The notes: a model not told the origin generated them from the letters alone. Shown: positions 11,501 to 19,700, numbered from the stretch's first letter. The stretch is DNA of 64,000 bases from Falsiruegeria litorea R37 (GCF_900172225.1 NZ_FWFO01000008.1:34201-98200); one strand, 5' to 3'. Program-made: numbers and translations.

Positions 11501-11575
11501 GTGATTGATCCCGTTTATCTCCAATTCGTCGCGGCTACTCGTTCCGTCCCAACGACCCTCATGATTGGCTCCCAC
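2588..11575 (-). CDS. Giant RTX/MARTX-like repeat protein with LamG-like domains, type I secreted
   Basis: The preferred start is GTG 11575, preceded by AAGGAG at 8 nt (2995 residues); the frame extends to TTG 11725 without a site. Layout, approximate: residues 20-690 glycine/asparagine-rich repeats; 695-855 a jelly-roll-like domain beginning NGSFEAG and ending GLIDNVRV; 870-1025, 1063-1225 and 1258-1418 three LamG-like domains each with RANNYVGRSNW; 1440-1880 repeats; 1880-2410 a beta-rich linker with PxxxxPxL strings; 2410-2780 repeats; then a tail. The repeats run in an 18-residue register, a GxGDDxxxx half followed by a GxxNxxxx half, as in MARTX repeats, with some canonical GGxGND nonapeptides that should bind calcium. 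No signal peptide is seen; the last 60 residues resemble a type I secretion signal. No protease, cyclase or other effector domain is recognisable, nor a classical pore-forming hydrophobic region, so an adhesin or surface-layer role is as likely as a toxin. Confidence 0.88.
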   Translation of the reverse strand: MGANHEGRWDGTSSRDELEINGINHQIYLWDGDDDLRTHTTNSLYASLGNGNDRLEIYNKAVTYATVNMGDGNDEAILGAVNLTVQSDTGNDIYKIVSGANINVTLGQGHKTIEGSVLGDITVTENWFGTTTGRHITVQSSSFANIRTGNGSDHIESLGVFRAHVDAGHGNNYVVVNGASSRAVTGNGHDTIKAGGLHTYVNAGGGNDNIYVTSAVGEVHGGSGNDTIHLNAVAGHVDGGYGDDTYRIYAAGANLTDHHGTNYIHFNAIGGNIQLGGGNDVIYANVVGVNVNAGHGNNRIELGALGANITAGNGHDIINVHAAGGGAVNAGHGNNTVNFTGAVADIQVGDGHDTINANVIGVNINAREGNNTINVRAAGANISAGSGNDVANIFAGAGGSVSLGHGDNTVNFTGAVAAVSVGDGDDTVNIDALGASINTNGGDDTIRVRAVGATVNAGSGENLFDIQAAGASLTAGSGDDYAYVGVGVGLLNLGDGDNYVDLRALGGSVDVGSGDDTIFVKVLGASINAGDGDNIVDARGFGVNATTGSGNDSIYSIGVGGQSIDSGNGNDRITAFGGVNIVSAGHGHNNVTVGGALNVVQAGFGDNVIGSYGGSNTILSGHGNNFIDAYGGANIVLTGNGNNDIDALGGLNIVLAGDGRNKIYAAGGANIIMTGNGGVTDNTQRHVPTIDDLGANLVANGSFEAGAHARAAGSASFGTPDGWTVAQSLLTEFQTDGVGGVETSSGRTFIELAANGENTAIYQDIGTRQNSVYEVAIDYRLRSASNPEHQAVEVYWAGERLGTLNNGTDWTTYTFRISGDVGDTSRLELRAIGDNPGFGGLIDNVRVQEVIALRAPENTIHSAAIATEYDGSGEYSDLGDFTSGGQMTIAGTARFDGVNNWERVFDFGGNRTTNTDTEGGNILFTRVGNTNDLRFEFNEGGAGSTKITISDYIEQGTEFDFSAVIDDQANELRLYLNGELAGSETLHGDVSERVRANNYVGRSNWDPDEAFEGSIQNFQVLNEAADLTQAQSLRGELASGPSVVAELLAEGQAPVGLLAESQAVFDGSGAYADLGNFVSGGQMTIAGTAQFDGNNSWERIFDFGGNRTSNTDTDGGNFLLARGGTSNDLVFMFSDPTAGDHEIRITDFIEQGTAFDFAAVVDDQENELRLYLNGELAGSTTVNAEISERIRANNYVGRSNWDNDEDFQGSVQNFQVFNEAVTLDEAQALRGNVATNSINVLNGAEPIGGYDGARSFSDGTHNNLYNTTTGGQLTITGKARFDGNNSYERIFDFGGNRTTNTDIEGGNILLARQGTTNNLTFQFSESGVGYTALTASNVIQQGEEFDFAAVVDDQAGELRLYLDGELAGTTELHGDVAERVRANNYVGRSNWDNDAAFDGQISDFAVYDQVLSEAQIKAIHDGPLVIAELQGQKDVVVPGNEIEAYGSGNLVVSGDGDDRIRAGSLLGIGTAAAVAAANNSEDDFVRGAFGTDDGTIYGEENLGSAFTNVLSGLGNLGNVIIAGEGDNVVKSYGGANIIQAGSGDDYIVAYGLANGVVAGDGNNKLQLIGAQNAVWGGNGNDEVHFIGDDNIFILGDGFNRVTGFAPSFFVPPGVNNVTGLIGNVIIGAGGVDDVIVFGTQNFLLLGGGNNFAIAVGKTNVIQGASGDDFFVGLGAGNFVNAGDGDNFLVLGGLLNFAMTGAGDDVSFQLGTDNIGFYGGGENRIFIGGERNFVLTGTGDDTVVSIAIPTVSLIIQAITGVELPTGNVAITGAGRDNVILIGRYNAALTGNDHDIAILGGEYNFLAAGAGDDISLLVGKHNFALYEGGRDIGLAIGENNIVFSGSGDDIVGVVGKTNVVFGGTGNDLVLAAGKFNFIVTDNELEFSTTQIASLVGEDNFNPVTDLKLEDGNGGSIQAGPFADVSAFFPDIEFSDPDVPDYAFPTLTLDQYDIPIPSIPELKGAPDYKYGELGNYGLPEIALPTISTPELQLPGQSFPSISIPDITAFNIQVDQAGVQITQETNISNNHFGAANSFGRDFLGANSSDGNAGTLFGTETDLTFWQEGEDYGVEGYTLAETNFGVGDADGSVDISAQASADEQDSASFTSATQGNYNLLDSSLDSQDELNIDRTGVEYDFSVEVQAGDVVSGSIEGSVAVPFSGTPDATHNTLSINGTQTGVALDLTNDKTYEVQVSYLASNVTGTEADDIIVYYTDERGKQEIGRIDPKTANKEETETFRFRAEEGGSISVEAQSGSTSTTEIKGVDVYKSDVSLIEMPTLSLPDLTLPEFHLNGLDLSGVEAIETALSGRELFGLQVPEFDIPSEDLKVPDFDLAEHVPADQVKLDALSYTIPALNIPNIAGIQWDERIGDYSHEFSLLQSQIVESEESIIALNPDYNGTGDTETVYGDIAVAVGEENHVYTGRGDDAAVLVGKKNVFYGGSEDDIAILAGETNLGILGTGNNVALAVGKSNRLASRGGTDFLIAIGEENNVTSAGDNAAVLLGKKNEYSAFNTFSGSDVVLSAGQENKLKLGYGNDTAFAIGYKNDISGQAADDIIVALGFENEVKLGTGSDFGVIAGVKNEVLGDATGQANGSDIIFTLGAANRVDAGGGTDSIFTLGLANQIIAGGGDDLVITGGVFNATSLGDGDDALVNFGAGSFTTGGLGDDYLIDMGVGFATFGNDGNDTFLSAGYGFTSGGAGNDNFLNFGLGTLEVYAEAGITILGDAISGVISALVQVSSLLGAETFKGPSQFLVNGTGVVSQGGAGEDVFFSGFGRTVALGQTGDDSYIYTIGSGEMVIGEHLGTDILGELDSQRFNVSGLNEGLNGESSLEDIIRGDEVNSIYIETARTDLTTELTIDNLKLSNSDATIDIVVNGASVGKILQNGLGDNDVFHLEDHDSTSSFTFAELKANLASTEPSQHTEFNSASVLAQGLQETLNWLNTVEAADAETSETGRELSTGEFAVVAEVYDTIYDAKTAVDGVFANKTDNSATSAT

Positions 11576-11590
11576 AGCATATTCTCCTTG
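11564..11590 (-). promoter_or_regulatory. Ribosome-binding site deciding the RTX start
   Basis: On the minus strand AAGGAG ends 8 nt before GTG 11575-11573. The upstream in-frame TTG at 11725 has no comparable site, and the intervening 50 residues are rich in basic and aromatic residues unlike the rest of the protein. This supports the shorter start. Confidence 0.65.
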
Positions 11591-12244
11591 ATGGTTTTGT
11601 TGACCGGCGCTAAAGCTTCGGCGGATTTTTTGGTTAATGTATTGTGAGGTGACGGAGGATAATCGATATATGGCCAGATTTACCTTTTCGTAATTCCAGG
11701 AAAATATCCTTACACAAATGTTCAAAATAAATTTATAGAATGTTTCAGCATTAAAATAATCAAATTATGCTAGTTGAATAATATTATTATTGATTGGAAT
11801 CGCGATCTGTTCCGAACCCAAGACCTACTGATTTTCAGGACGCGGCGTGGCTATGGGTTCGAAAGGCGAGCCCAGGAAAGATCTGATCTGTTTTGGTTGA
11901 CGGATGTCCAGATGGCGCGGCGAAACCCGCCTGACGGCACCACACAACATCCCGTTTAGGTGCCAAAAGGACATCGTGGAATACTATTGGGCCCGACACC
12001 AGGACGACAGCGACCTTTGCGAGCTAACAGATCTTCGATCTTGCGTGGTTCTCGGACGGCAAGTTGCGTGTAGGCGGCTCCTGGGTGATGCGGATCCCAA
12101 TTGATAAATCCTTGTTTTTTTGAAATAATCTTGCCGAATGGCAACGCCCATTCCATCCGTTGAATTTTCTTCGGACAATCGTGTTGTTGATAAACCCTTG
12201 ATCGCCTGACCTAAGGTTGCACGCACAAGGGACGTTGATTTCGA

Positions 12245-12260
12245 TAGGATCGCGATCCTA
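12245..12260. promoter_or_regulatory. Perfect 16-bp palindrome, candidate operator
   Basis: TAGGATCGCGATCCTA is a perfect 16-bp palindrome. It lies in the intergenic region between the giant RTX gene and the OxyR-like LysR gene and abuts the ATG of a small frame at 12261. No regulator can be assigned from sequence alone. Confidence 0.45.
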
Positions 12261-12506
12261 ATGGAATGTCATGAAAAAGCGGTTTTGATCTGCAGGGGTG
12301 ACCCCTTGATCGGGACAACGGATGGACAGATGCACCTGCCTGTCACCGGCCTGAGTGTCTGGCTTGATGTTAGCACGCCGACTGAACTTTTGAACATCCT
12401 GCGCCGCGACAGCGACATTGATGAAACAGTTTGGCAAGCAGAGCGGACACCTACACTAATGCTGAAAATCACCCCGACGGATCAATTGCCAGACGCCAAG
12501 AATTGA
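12261..12506 (+). CDS. Possible small hypothetical protein (81 residues)
   Basis: An ATG-initiated frame of 81 codons begins directly after a 16-bp palindrome. It contains LPVTGLSVWLDVSTPTELLNILRRDSDIDETVWQ, a composition plausible for a folded protein, but there is no clear ribosome-binding site and I recognise no family. It could equally be non-coding; treat it as tentative. Confidence 0.25.
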   Translation: MECHEKAVLICRGDPLIGTTDGQMHLPVTGLSVWLDVSTPTELLNILRRDSDIDETVWQAERTPTLMLKITPTDQLPDAKN

Positions 12507-12638
12507 CCGATACCCTGTTATCGGAGCCCCGCCATTATTGCCAACGCGATTTCACAGAAGCGTGCGGTGAAGCAACATATGTTTTTTTTGCGTCCCGGTT
12601 CTTCTATGAAAAAGGCGGCATGAACGCGGTGGCACTGG

Positions 12639-13559
12639 ATGAACCTACGAGATCTTGAATATATCATTGCCGTCGCGAGACGCAGTAATTTCAGCGTAGC
12701 AGCCGAAGATTGCAATGTGTCTCAACCTGCCCTGTCAAACCAGATCAAGAAGCTGGAAAAAGAGTTGGGGATCGAGTTGTTCCTTCGTCTCAGCGGCGAG
12801 GTACGCCCGACCGCTTGTGGTCGGCAAGTCGTCAAGATTGCCCAAGATCTGCTTGGCAGTGCGCAGCAGATCAGGGACACGGCCGCCCAGTACCAAGACC
12901 CCGAAGCCGTGCCTTTCAGTATCGGTCTGACTCCTACGCTCGCGCCCTATCTGACCAAGTATTTTTCCGAGCTGTTTCGCACCCTGTTCCCCCGGATGCG
13001 TGTCACCATGATCGAGGATCTGCCCCATAATATGCTGCAGATGGTCGAAGATCATGAACTAGATGTCGCGCTGGTGGCCCAGTTGAATCACAGTCCCGCA
13101 TTGGATTTCACGTCGATCTGGGAAGAGCCTTTGTTCCTGGCGATCCGTAATGGGCACCCGTTGCAAACGCTGCAGAGCATCACCCCAGAAGAGGTGCCCG
13201 TGCATGATTTTATCCGGTTGCCGCATCCCTTTGGCTATGAGCTTGAGGCACGCTTGCCCATGCCGGGACCTGCATCTCGGGCTGCAAAGAGGTTTGATCT
13301 GACTGCGCTGCGCTTTGAAACGATCTGTCGCCATATTTGCCATTCAGATGATTGCACCATCGTGTCCGCGCTTGCGGCGGAACAGTTTCGACAGGACAAT
13401 TGGCCCCTGTCCTTTATCCCTTTTGAAGCCCCGGGAAACCTGCGCAATCTCGGCGCCGTTTCGCGGTTGAAATGTCCCCGCAAGCCGCTGTTGCAAAAGA
13501 TCGGCGCTTATATCTTGGATAATCCGCCCAAGGGCGTCACGCCCACGTTTGGGGCGTGA
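12639..13559 (+). CDS. LysR-family transcriptional regulator, OxyR-like
   Basis: The 306-residue protein starts MNLRDLEYIIAVARRSNFSVAAEDCNVSQPALSNQIKKLEKELG, a winged helix-turn-helix closest in look to OxyR (MNIRDLEYLV...CHVSQPTLSGQI). A substrate-binding-like domain follows from about residue 90. OxyR senses peroxide through two cysteines in the regulatory domain; here the cysteines sit in FETICRHICHSDDC, in a different context, so peroxide sensing cannot be assumed. The gene stands between the two type I secretion loci and is convergent with the adaptor gene, sharing a bidirectional terminator. It may regulate one of them, but that is inference. Confidence 0.85.
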   Translation: MNLRDLEYIIAVARRSNFSVAAEDCNVSQPALSNQIKKLEKELGIELFLRLSGEVRPTACGRQVVKIAQDLLGSAQQIRDTAAQYQDPEAVPFSIGLTPTLAPYLTKYFSELFRTLFPRMRVTMIEDLPHNMLQMVEDHELDVALVAQLNHSPALDFTSIWEEPLFLAIRNGHPLQTLQSITPEEVPVHDFIRLPHPFGYELEARLPMPGPASRAAKRFDLTALRFETICRHICHSDDCTIVSALAAEQFRQDNWPLSFIPFEAPGNLRNLGAVSRLKCPRKPLLQKIGAYILDNPPKGVTPTFGA

Positions 13560-13560
13560 C
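13536..13560. terminator. Bidirectional terminator hairpin over the LysR stop codon
   Basis: GTCACGCCC (13536-13544) pairs perfectly with GGGCGTGAC (13552-13560), enclosing the last codons of the LysR gene. A short T-run follows on the plus strand (13564-13567). It separates the convergent LysR and adaptor genes, which are only 12 nt apart. Confidence 0.65.
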
Positions 13561-13571
13561 GGTGCTTTTCC

Positions 13572-14942
13572 TCACTCGGTGAACGTTCGCGCCAGCCGGT
13601 CGCTTAGCGGTTGGGTCAGATAGCTGAGGGCAGTGCGCTCGCCGGTGTTGACGAATAAGTCTGCGGGCATGCCTGGCACCAGATCAAGCGCGGCCACATC
13701 CGTCGTCTGTTCCGCATCCAGTTTCACCCGCGTGACATAGTAGAACTGCCCGGTACGCTCATCTTCAAGGCTGTCGGCCGAGATATCGACAATCGTCCCC
13801 TGCGCTTCGGGCACGTCACCTTGATCAAACGCAGACAGACGTACACGTGAAGATTGGCCGACATAAAGCTTTTCGATATCTGCGGTGTCAACGCGGGCTT
13901 CGACGATAAGGGGCTCGTCGTTGGGGACGATGTCCAGAATGGGTGCCCCGGCCCGGACTACACCACCCGGGGTAAAGACGGTCATTTCAACCACACGCCC
14001 GCTGACCGGGGCAACGATTGCCACCCGTTTCAACCGCTCGACCGCGCCGGTGTATTGCGGTTCTAGCGTCGCGAGCGAGGCCTCGATCTGCGCCAATTCG
14101 GTCGAGGCCGCTTCGTCCCTTGCGGTTTGCGTGGCAATGCTGGTCAGTCGCAGGGCGCTGATCTCGTTGCGAGATTGCGCCTCTTGAGCGTGCAGAACGG
14201 CATCAACGCCGGTCAGCCGTTCAACTTCGACCCGACGCGCGTTGACCCGCGAGATCGCGATCAGCCCCTTGTCCAACAGAGTTTCCAGGTTGCCCAGCTC
14301 TTGGCGCACGATGTCAAGTTGGCGTGCGTTCGAGGCTCGCTGCGCCTGCAAGCCGCGCATCTGATCCTCAAGACTGGACACACGCTGCTCGGTCAGGGCG
14401 TTTTCGGCGGTGCGAGAGCGTTTCTCGGCATCAAACAGCAGCTTTTGGGTGGCATAGGCCGACAGCCAAGTGGTCCGGTCCAAGGGCACGCGTAGGGTGT
14501 TGGCAACGTCGGATTGATCGAATGTTTCGGCCCCTTGCAGTTGGGCAAGCAGACGGGCGCGACGGACGGACAAGTCGCGGATCTGGCTGGTGATCACATC
14601 CAGTTCAACCCCAAGATCGGTGTTGTCCAGTTCCAGCAGCACCTGCCCAGCTTCGACCTGATCGCCGTTGCTGACCCGGATGTCGCGCACGATCCCACCA
14701 TCGATATGTTCAACAGTTTTGCGATTGCCCTCGACCACGAAAGAGGCCGGTGCCACAACCGCGCCGTCCAGTTTCGATGCGGTCGCCCAATAGGCCGCAC
14801 CCCCCAGAAATCCGGCAACGACAAATGCACCAAGACAGACAAAGCCGGTGATGCCCGATCCCAGCTTCCTGGTTTGGATGCGGTTGTAATCCTCAAGGAC
14901 CAGAACGCTTTGGGGCGGTTTTGGAGTCAGTTCGCGGGTCAT
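13572..14942 (-). CDS. Type I secretion periplasmic adaptor, HlyD/PrtE family
   Basis: This 456-residue membrane fusion protein has a short cytoplasmic N-terminus, one membrane helix at about residues 30-52, a lipoyl-like half with VEHIDGGIVRDIRVSNGDQVEAGQVLLELDNTDL, a long coiled-coil hairpin (about 110-300, rich in Q, E, R, A), and the second lipoyl/barrel part with VAPVSGRVVEMTVFTPGGVVRAGAPILDIVP. It is the inner-membrane subunit that links the ABC exporter to a TolC-type outer-membrane channel. Its ATG overlaps the stop of the ABC exporter gene by 4 nt, so the two are translationally coupled. The sequence is of the PrtE/AprE type, distinct from what would partner the HlyB-type exporter at the window's left edge. 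No TolC gene is present here. Confidence 0.92.
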   Translation of the reverse strand: MTRELTPKPPQSVLVLEDYNRIQTRKLGSGITGFVCLGAFVVAGFLGGAAYWATASKLDGAVVAPASFVVEGNRKTVEHIDGGIVRDIRVSNGDQVEAGQVLLELDNTDLGVELDVITSQIRDLSVRRARLLAQLQGAETFDQSDVANTLRVPLDRTTWLSAYATQKLLFDAEKRSRTAENALTEQRVSSLEDQMRGLQAQRASNARQLDIVRQELGNLETLLDKGLIAISRVNARRVEVERLTGVDAVLHAQEAQSRNEISALRLTSIATQTARDEAASTELAQIEASLATLEPQYTGAVERLKRVAIVAPVSGRVVEMTVFTPGGVVRAGAPILDIVPNDEPLIVEARVDTADIEKLYVGQSSRVRLSAFDQGDVPEAQGTIVDISADSLEDERTGQFYYVTRVKLDAEQTTDVAALDLVPGMPADLFVNTGERTALSYLTQPLSDRLARTFTE

Positions 14943-16684
14943 TGTGCCGCTCCTGTCTTGGGCTGCGCGACGATGGGGTGCGCAGCAGGTTTAGGGGATG
15001 CGCCATTGGGAACAGCAGCTTGTTGGCGAGGACGCAGAATATCTTCCTTGTCGCCAAAGCCCGTTTGGGTTCCCCGGCTCAGGGTCAGAACCTTGTTGAC
15101 CGCCTCAAGCGTGCTGGGACGGTGGGTCATCACAAAGGTGATGGCGCCACGTTCGCTTGCATGCCGGATCGCGTTGCGCAGAGCTTGCTCGCCTTGCGTG
15201 TCCAGATCCGAATTCGGCTCGTCCAGCACCAGAACAAAGGGATCATCATAAAGCGCGCGCGCCAAGGCGATCCGCTGGCGTTGACCGCCCGACAGGTGAA
15301 ACCCGTTGCCGACCTCGGTTGCATATCCATCGGGCAGGGTGCTGATCAGCCCATGCACATCGGCGGCCTGAGCGGCGGCCAGAACCTTGGTATCGTCGAT
15401 TGAGGTCGAAAACCGCGCGATGTTCTCGCGAATTGTACCGTCAAACAGTTGCACGTCCTGCGGCAGATATCCCACCAGCTGCCCCAGATTCTCGGGGTCC
15501 CATTTGGCCATGGGATTGCCGTCCAGCCGGATCGCCCCACGTTGTGGCACCCAGATACCTGCCAACATCTTGGCCAGGGTGGATTTTCCTGAACCGCTGT
15601 GACCGATTACGGCCAAAACATCACCGGCGGACAAGGCAAAGTCGACCCCACCGATGGTGGCGTTTTGGGCCAGCGGCGGACCCGCCTGGCTGATCACTGC
15701 GTTCAGCGAGATCTGCGGGCGCGGCAGGGCAAGGCGCTTGGGTTGCTCGGGAAAGGTCTCGGACAGCGCGCGCAGGGACTTGTACGAGCCGCGCGCCGCC
15801 AGAAACGTGCGCCATTGACCGATCAATTGATCAATCGGGGACAAGGCCCGCGCCAGAACAATGGTTGCGGCGATCATGACACCGGCGGTGGCCTGCCCGG
15901 TCACGGCCAATGCGGCCCCCAGCCCAAGCATCCCCGATTGCAGGGCCATGCGGGTCGTCTTGGACATCACCGAAAAGCTGGCGATCCGGTCCGATACCCG
16001 TGATTTCAGCCGGTGGGTATCATGTTGCAGAGCTGTCCAGCGACGGGCGAGATCACCAGTCATACCCATCGCGTGGACAAGCTCTGCGTTCTGTTCACTT
16101 GCGGTGAACAAACGGTCGGAACGGCTGCGCGCCTGGTTGGCTTCTTGCATGACATCACTTGAGCGCGCGTTGTTGATCAGGGCCATGAGCGTCAAAAACA
16201 CCGCGCCCGCCAGCCCAAGTGCGCCCAGATAGGGATGCAGGATGTAAAGCACGCCCAGATAAAGAGGGATCCACGGCGCATCGAAAAAGGCGGTCAGGGT
16301 TGGTCCCGCGATAAAGTCGCGCAGCCCCGCCACATCGGCGGCCGAATTGTCGCCGCTGGCCTTGCCCTGCACCCGGCGGCGGATCGCAGATTGCAAGATG
16401 GGCGCGCCGATTGTCAGCTCAAATCGGGCGGCCAGGCGGGCCAGAATGCGCATGCGGATCAGGTCCAGCAGGCCGGTGACGACAAAGACGCCGCCCAACA
16501 GGATGCTAAGCGCAATCAGCGTGTCGAGGTTCTGGCTGGTCAGCACGCGATCATAGACCTGCAGCATGTAAAGAGGACCGGCCAGCATGAGAAGGTTCAG
16601 GACCATGCTGAACATGGCGATGGCCGCAAAGCCGCCTCGCAGCGACCTCCATGCAGTTCTGACGGTGGATTTTTTCTGAAACAT
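14939..16684 (-). CDS. Type I secretion permease/ATPase, PrtD family
   Basis: A 581-residue ABC half-transporter without a C39-like N-terminal domain. The membrane part spans about residues 20-310 with helices such as IAMFSMVLNLLMLAGPLYMLQVYDRVL, typical of PrtD/AprD. The nucleotide-binding domain has Walker A GHSGSGKST near residue 360, the signature LSGGQRQRIALARAL near 460 and Walker B VLVLDEPNSDLD near 485. The C-terminus carries an extra proline/alanine-rich tail of about 30 residues. It lies 65 nt downstream of the CHRD/RTX gene on the same strand and overlaps the adaptor gene, so substrate, exporter and adaptor probably form one operon. Confidence 0.93.
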   Translation of the reverse strand: MFQKKSTVRTAWRSLRGGFAAIAMFSMVLNLLMLAGPLYMLQVYDRVLTSQNLDTLIALSILLGGVFVVTGLLDLIRMRILARLAARFELTIGAPILQSAIRRRVQGKASGDNSAADVAGLRDFIAGPTLTAFFDAPWIPLYLGVLYILHPYLGALGLAGAVFLTLMALINNARSSDVMQEANQARSRSDRLFTASEQNAELVHAMGMTGDLARRWTALQHDTHRLKSRVSDRIASFSVMSKTTRMALQSGMLGLGAALAVTGQATAGVMIAATIVLARALSPIDQLIGQWRTFLAARGSYKSLRALSETFPEQPKRLALPRPQISLNAVISQAGPPLAQNATIGGVDFALSAGDVLAVIGHSGSGKSTLAKMLAGIWVPQRGAIRLDGNPMAKWDPENLGQLVGYLPQDVQLFDGTIRENIARFSTSIDDTKVLAAAQAADVHGLISTLPDGYATEVGNGFHLSGGQRQRIALARALYDDPFVLVLDEPNSDLDTQGEQALRNAIRHASERGAITFVMTHRPSTLEAVNKVLTLSRGTQTGFGDKEDILRPRQQAAVPNGASPKPAAHPIVAQPKTGAAQ

Positions 16685-16749
16685 TTGGGTGATCTCTTTT
16701 CAGGGTGAAGCGGTGGCGGCCCCCAGGCCGCCACCAGCAGGGGCTTGGA

Positions 16750-19700
16750 TCAGACGATAAAGTCGTCGTCGGTCAGAGTCTCGGCACTGACCCCTTCAAG
16801 GCGGACCGAGGCGTTGGCCAGGGTCAGAAGGGCATCGGCCCCGTCCTGTGTGGTCACCACGTTTTCGGCGAAGTCCGGGCCGAAGTCCGAGAAATCCAGC
16901 CGGTCCACGCCCACCTGGAAGTCGGTGATCGCGTCGTTGCCGAAGTCGCCTTCGAAGACAAAGATGTCTTCACCTGCGCCACCGGTCAGCAGGTCATCGC
17001 CTTCGCCGCCGTTCAGAAGGTCATTGCCACCTTCGCCGCTCAGGCTGTTGGCCGCGTCCGAGCCGGTGATCACGTCGCCATCGCCGGAACCGATCACATT
17101 CTCGATCGAGAACAGAACGTCGATTTCGCTGACTTCGTTGATCACATCGACACCTGAGACACCGATCGAGGCAGCTCCATCAACCGTGCCGCCAGCGTCC
17201 ACCAGCGTATCTTGCACGATGGGGCCGTTGACCCCGGCAGGTGCGTTGTGCAGGTGGATGGCCGAGATAACGCCCGGGTTCGGCGACGCCAAATCAGCCT
17301 CGTTCAGGCCGGTCACGTTCAAGTCACTGGAATAGGTGACTTCGCGTGTTGTCAGGTTTTGCGTGATGACCAAAGTGGCCTCACCCGTGGCTTCGCTGTC
17401 AGACAGCGGGCCCGGCTCTTGCGCCGCATCCAGGTTGCCGCTCAACGAGATGGTGCGGATATTGCCATCGGTTACGATATCGTCGACCAGCAGCTGCGCG
17501 CGGATCTCGCCACCGGGGAATTCCGAAGTGTGGATGTTGTAGTACAGGTTGCCCAGAATGGCTTCTTCGACGAACCAGGAGGGGTCTGGGATTGCCGAAC
17601 CGAACTGGTCTGGCTCATCGACAACGGCGTCGGTGATTTGCACGCTAAAGCCGGTTTCGCGGGTTGCTGTGCCATTGCCGTTGGTCCCCAGGTTGACGGT
17701 CACGCCCACGTCCTGATCCGAGAAATCAGCTGTGTCGATTCCTTCGCCGCCGTCGATGAAGTCATTTCCAAGACCACCGACGATTACGTTGTCACCTGCA
17801 CCGGCGATCAGATCGTCGTTGCCTGCGCCACCGTCGATGACACCGTTGATTTCGCCCAGATCGACCACGATATCGTTCCCGGCACCCAGCAACACGTTGC
17901 CATTCACCACGCCGTCGTCATCATTGACAAAGGTGACGTCTCCGGCTTCACGGGCATCAATGGCATTCACTGTGCCGTTGATTTCACCCTCGTTCAGGAT
18001 TGCACCCAACAGGGTCAGGCCACCGTCGATGCGAATACCTGCTGCAACGTCGCTGTCTTCGGACCCGGCGATAACACCAGTGTTCTGTACCAACCCGGCA
18101 AAACCCGCGTTCTCTTGATTGCTGAACAGGCGCAGACCGTCGCCGATGGTGTTCCCTTCGACCGCGTCGCCAGAGCCTTGCAGGGTACCCTCGTTGAAGA
18201 TGGCGGCCGACACGATGTCACCTGCGACATCACCGGTCTGCAGCGAAACGGCAGAGCCGTTGGCTTCCAAACCACCTTCGACGCGGCCCGTGTTGGTGAA
18301 CGTATAGTTGTCGGCAGTTCCGTCGGCATAAACTGTGCCGTTGCGCTGATCACCAGTACCGGTAATGAGACCCGAGTTCACGACGTCCAGCCCGGTGCCG
18401 TCGATGTTCAGCGCACGGCTGTTCGACGTCAGGATGCCAGAGTTCACAAAAGACCCGCCCGAGTGGTCGCCCGTGCCAAAGTAGACACCATTCTGAGCAC
18501 CCGCGATGTTGCCTGCGTTGTTCAGCGTGCCCTGAAAGTTCACACCGTTGACAACACGCACACCAGCGACCGTGCCGTTGATCGCCCCGGATTCAATGAT
18601 GCCCGAGTTTGTGATCGTCCCGTCGAATGTGCCTTGGTTGCCGACATTGCCGATGCGGACACCGTCCCCAGCTTGACCGGTTGCAGCAGCAGCGTTGCCC
18701 TCGCCAACGATTATGCCAGAGTTGTCCAGCACAAAGCTGTTTGCGCCGTCAGCCGCGCCGCCGATTTCGGCTGCAAAGCCAGAACCCTGCAAGCCCAGAC
18801 CTGCGTCAACGAAGCCGCTGTTGGTGAACGTGAAATCGTCAGCGGTTCCATCGGCGTATACTGTGCCGTTGCGCTGGTTGCCGGTGGCTTGGATCGTACC
18901 CTCGTTGGTGACATTCAGCCCAATGCCGTCGATGTTCACAGCGCGGCTATCCGAAGAAATCAGGCCTCCACTTTCGTTCACGAAGGAACCACCCGTGTGG
19001 TCGCCTTCACCAAAGTAGACGCCGTTTTGCGCGCCACTGATGATGCCCTCGTTGGTGATAGAGCCCTGGAAGTTGACATCATTGACGACGCGGACGCCTG
19101 CCACTGTGCCATTATTCCCTTCCGAGCTGATCACACCCCGGTTGAGGATGGTGGCATCGGTTGTGCCTGTGTTGCCAACGTTGCCGATGCGCACACCGTC
19201 GCCTGCCAATCCTGCGCCAGCTTCGCCATTGCCACGACCCTGAATGGTGCCGTCGTTGGTCAGCTCAAATGTCGTGGCGCCATCTGCGGCCCCGCCGATT
19301 TCGGTCGCAAAGCCCGAGCCCTTGTTGCCTTCGCCTGCATCAATGGTGCCTGACGGAAGGTTGCGAATCGAGAAGTCGTCAGCGGTGCCGTCGGCATAAA
19401 CCGTGCCGTTGCGTTGATCACCGGTGCCCAGAATGTCGCCCGCGTTGGTCAGGTCAACGCCGGTGCCATCGATGTTGACCGCGCGGCTGTCGGATTGAAT
19501 CGTGCCAAAGTTCAGGACATCCAGGTCGTGTTCGCCTTGACCGATGTACAGGCCGTTACGAGCGCCTTCGATCGCACCGGTCGAAGTGTTGAGGATACGC
19601 CCTTCGGCCGCGACTCCATCGGCGATCCGGATACCGGCCGCAGTGCCCTGATTGCTTTCCGACGAAATCAGTCCGCTGTTGACAATGTCGGTGTCGGATA

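Larger units (their letters stand above)
11726..12638. other. Long intergenic region upstream of the RTX gene and the LysR gene
   Basis: About 900 nt separate the divergent RTX and LysR genes. The part next to the RTX gene (about 11640-11800) is strongly AT-rich and should hold its promoter. A perfect 16-bp palindrome lies at 12245-12260. The rest shows only short overlapping frames with no family resemblance; an 81-codon frame at 12261-12506 is listed separately with low confidence. Confidence 0.5.

Noticed and set aside
11840..11870. GGTTCGAAA string that looks like a tRNA T-loop
   Set aside because: Flanking bases do not form a T-stem, and no acceptor, D or anticodon arms can be built around it.
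12639..13559. Peroxide sensor OxyR
   Set aside because: The DNA-binding part looks OxyR-like, but the two redox cysteines are not in the expected context and no katG or ahp gene is near.
17212..19353. 713-codon plus-strand frame
   Set aside because: It is antisense to the four long repeats of the CHRD/RTX gene, and the frame stays open only because the repeats have few A/T-rich codons.
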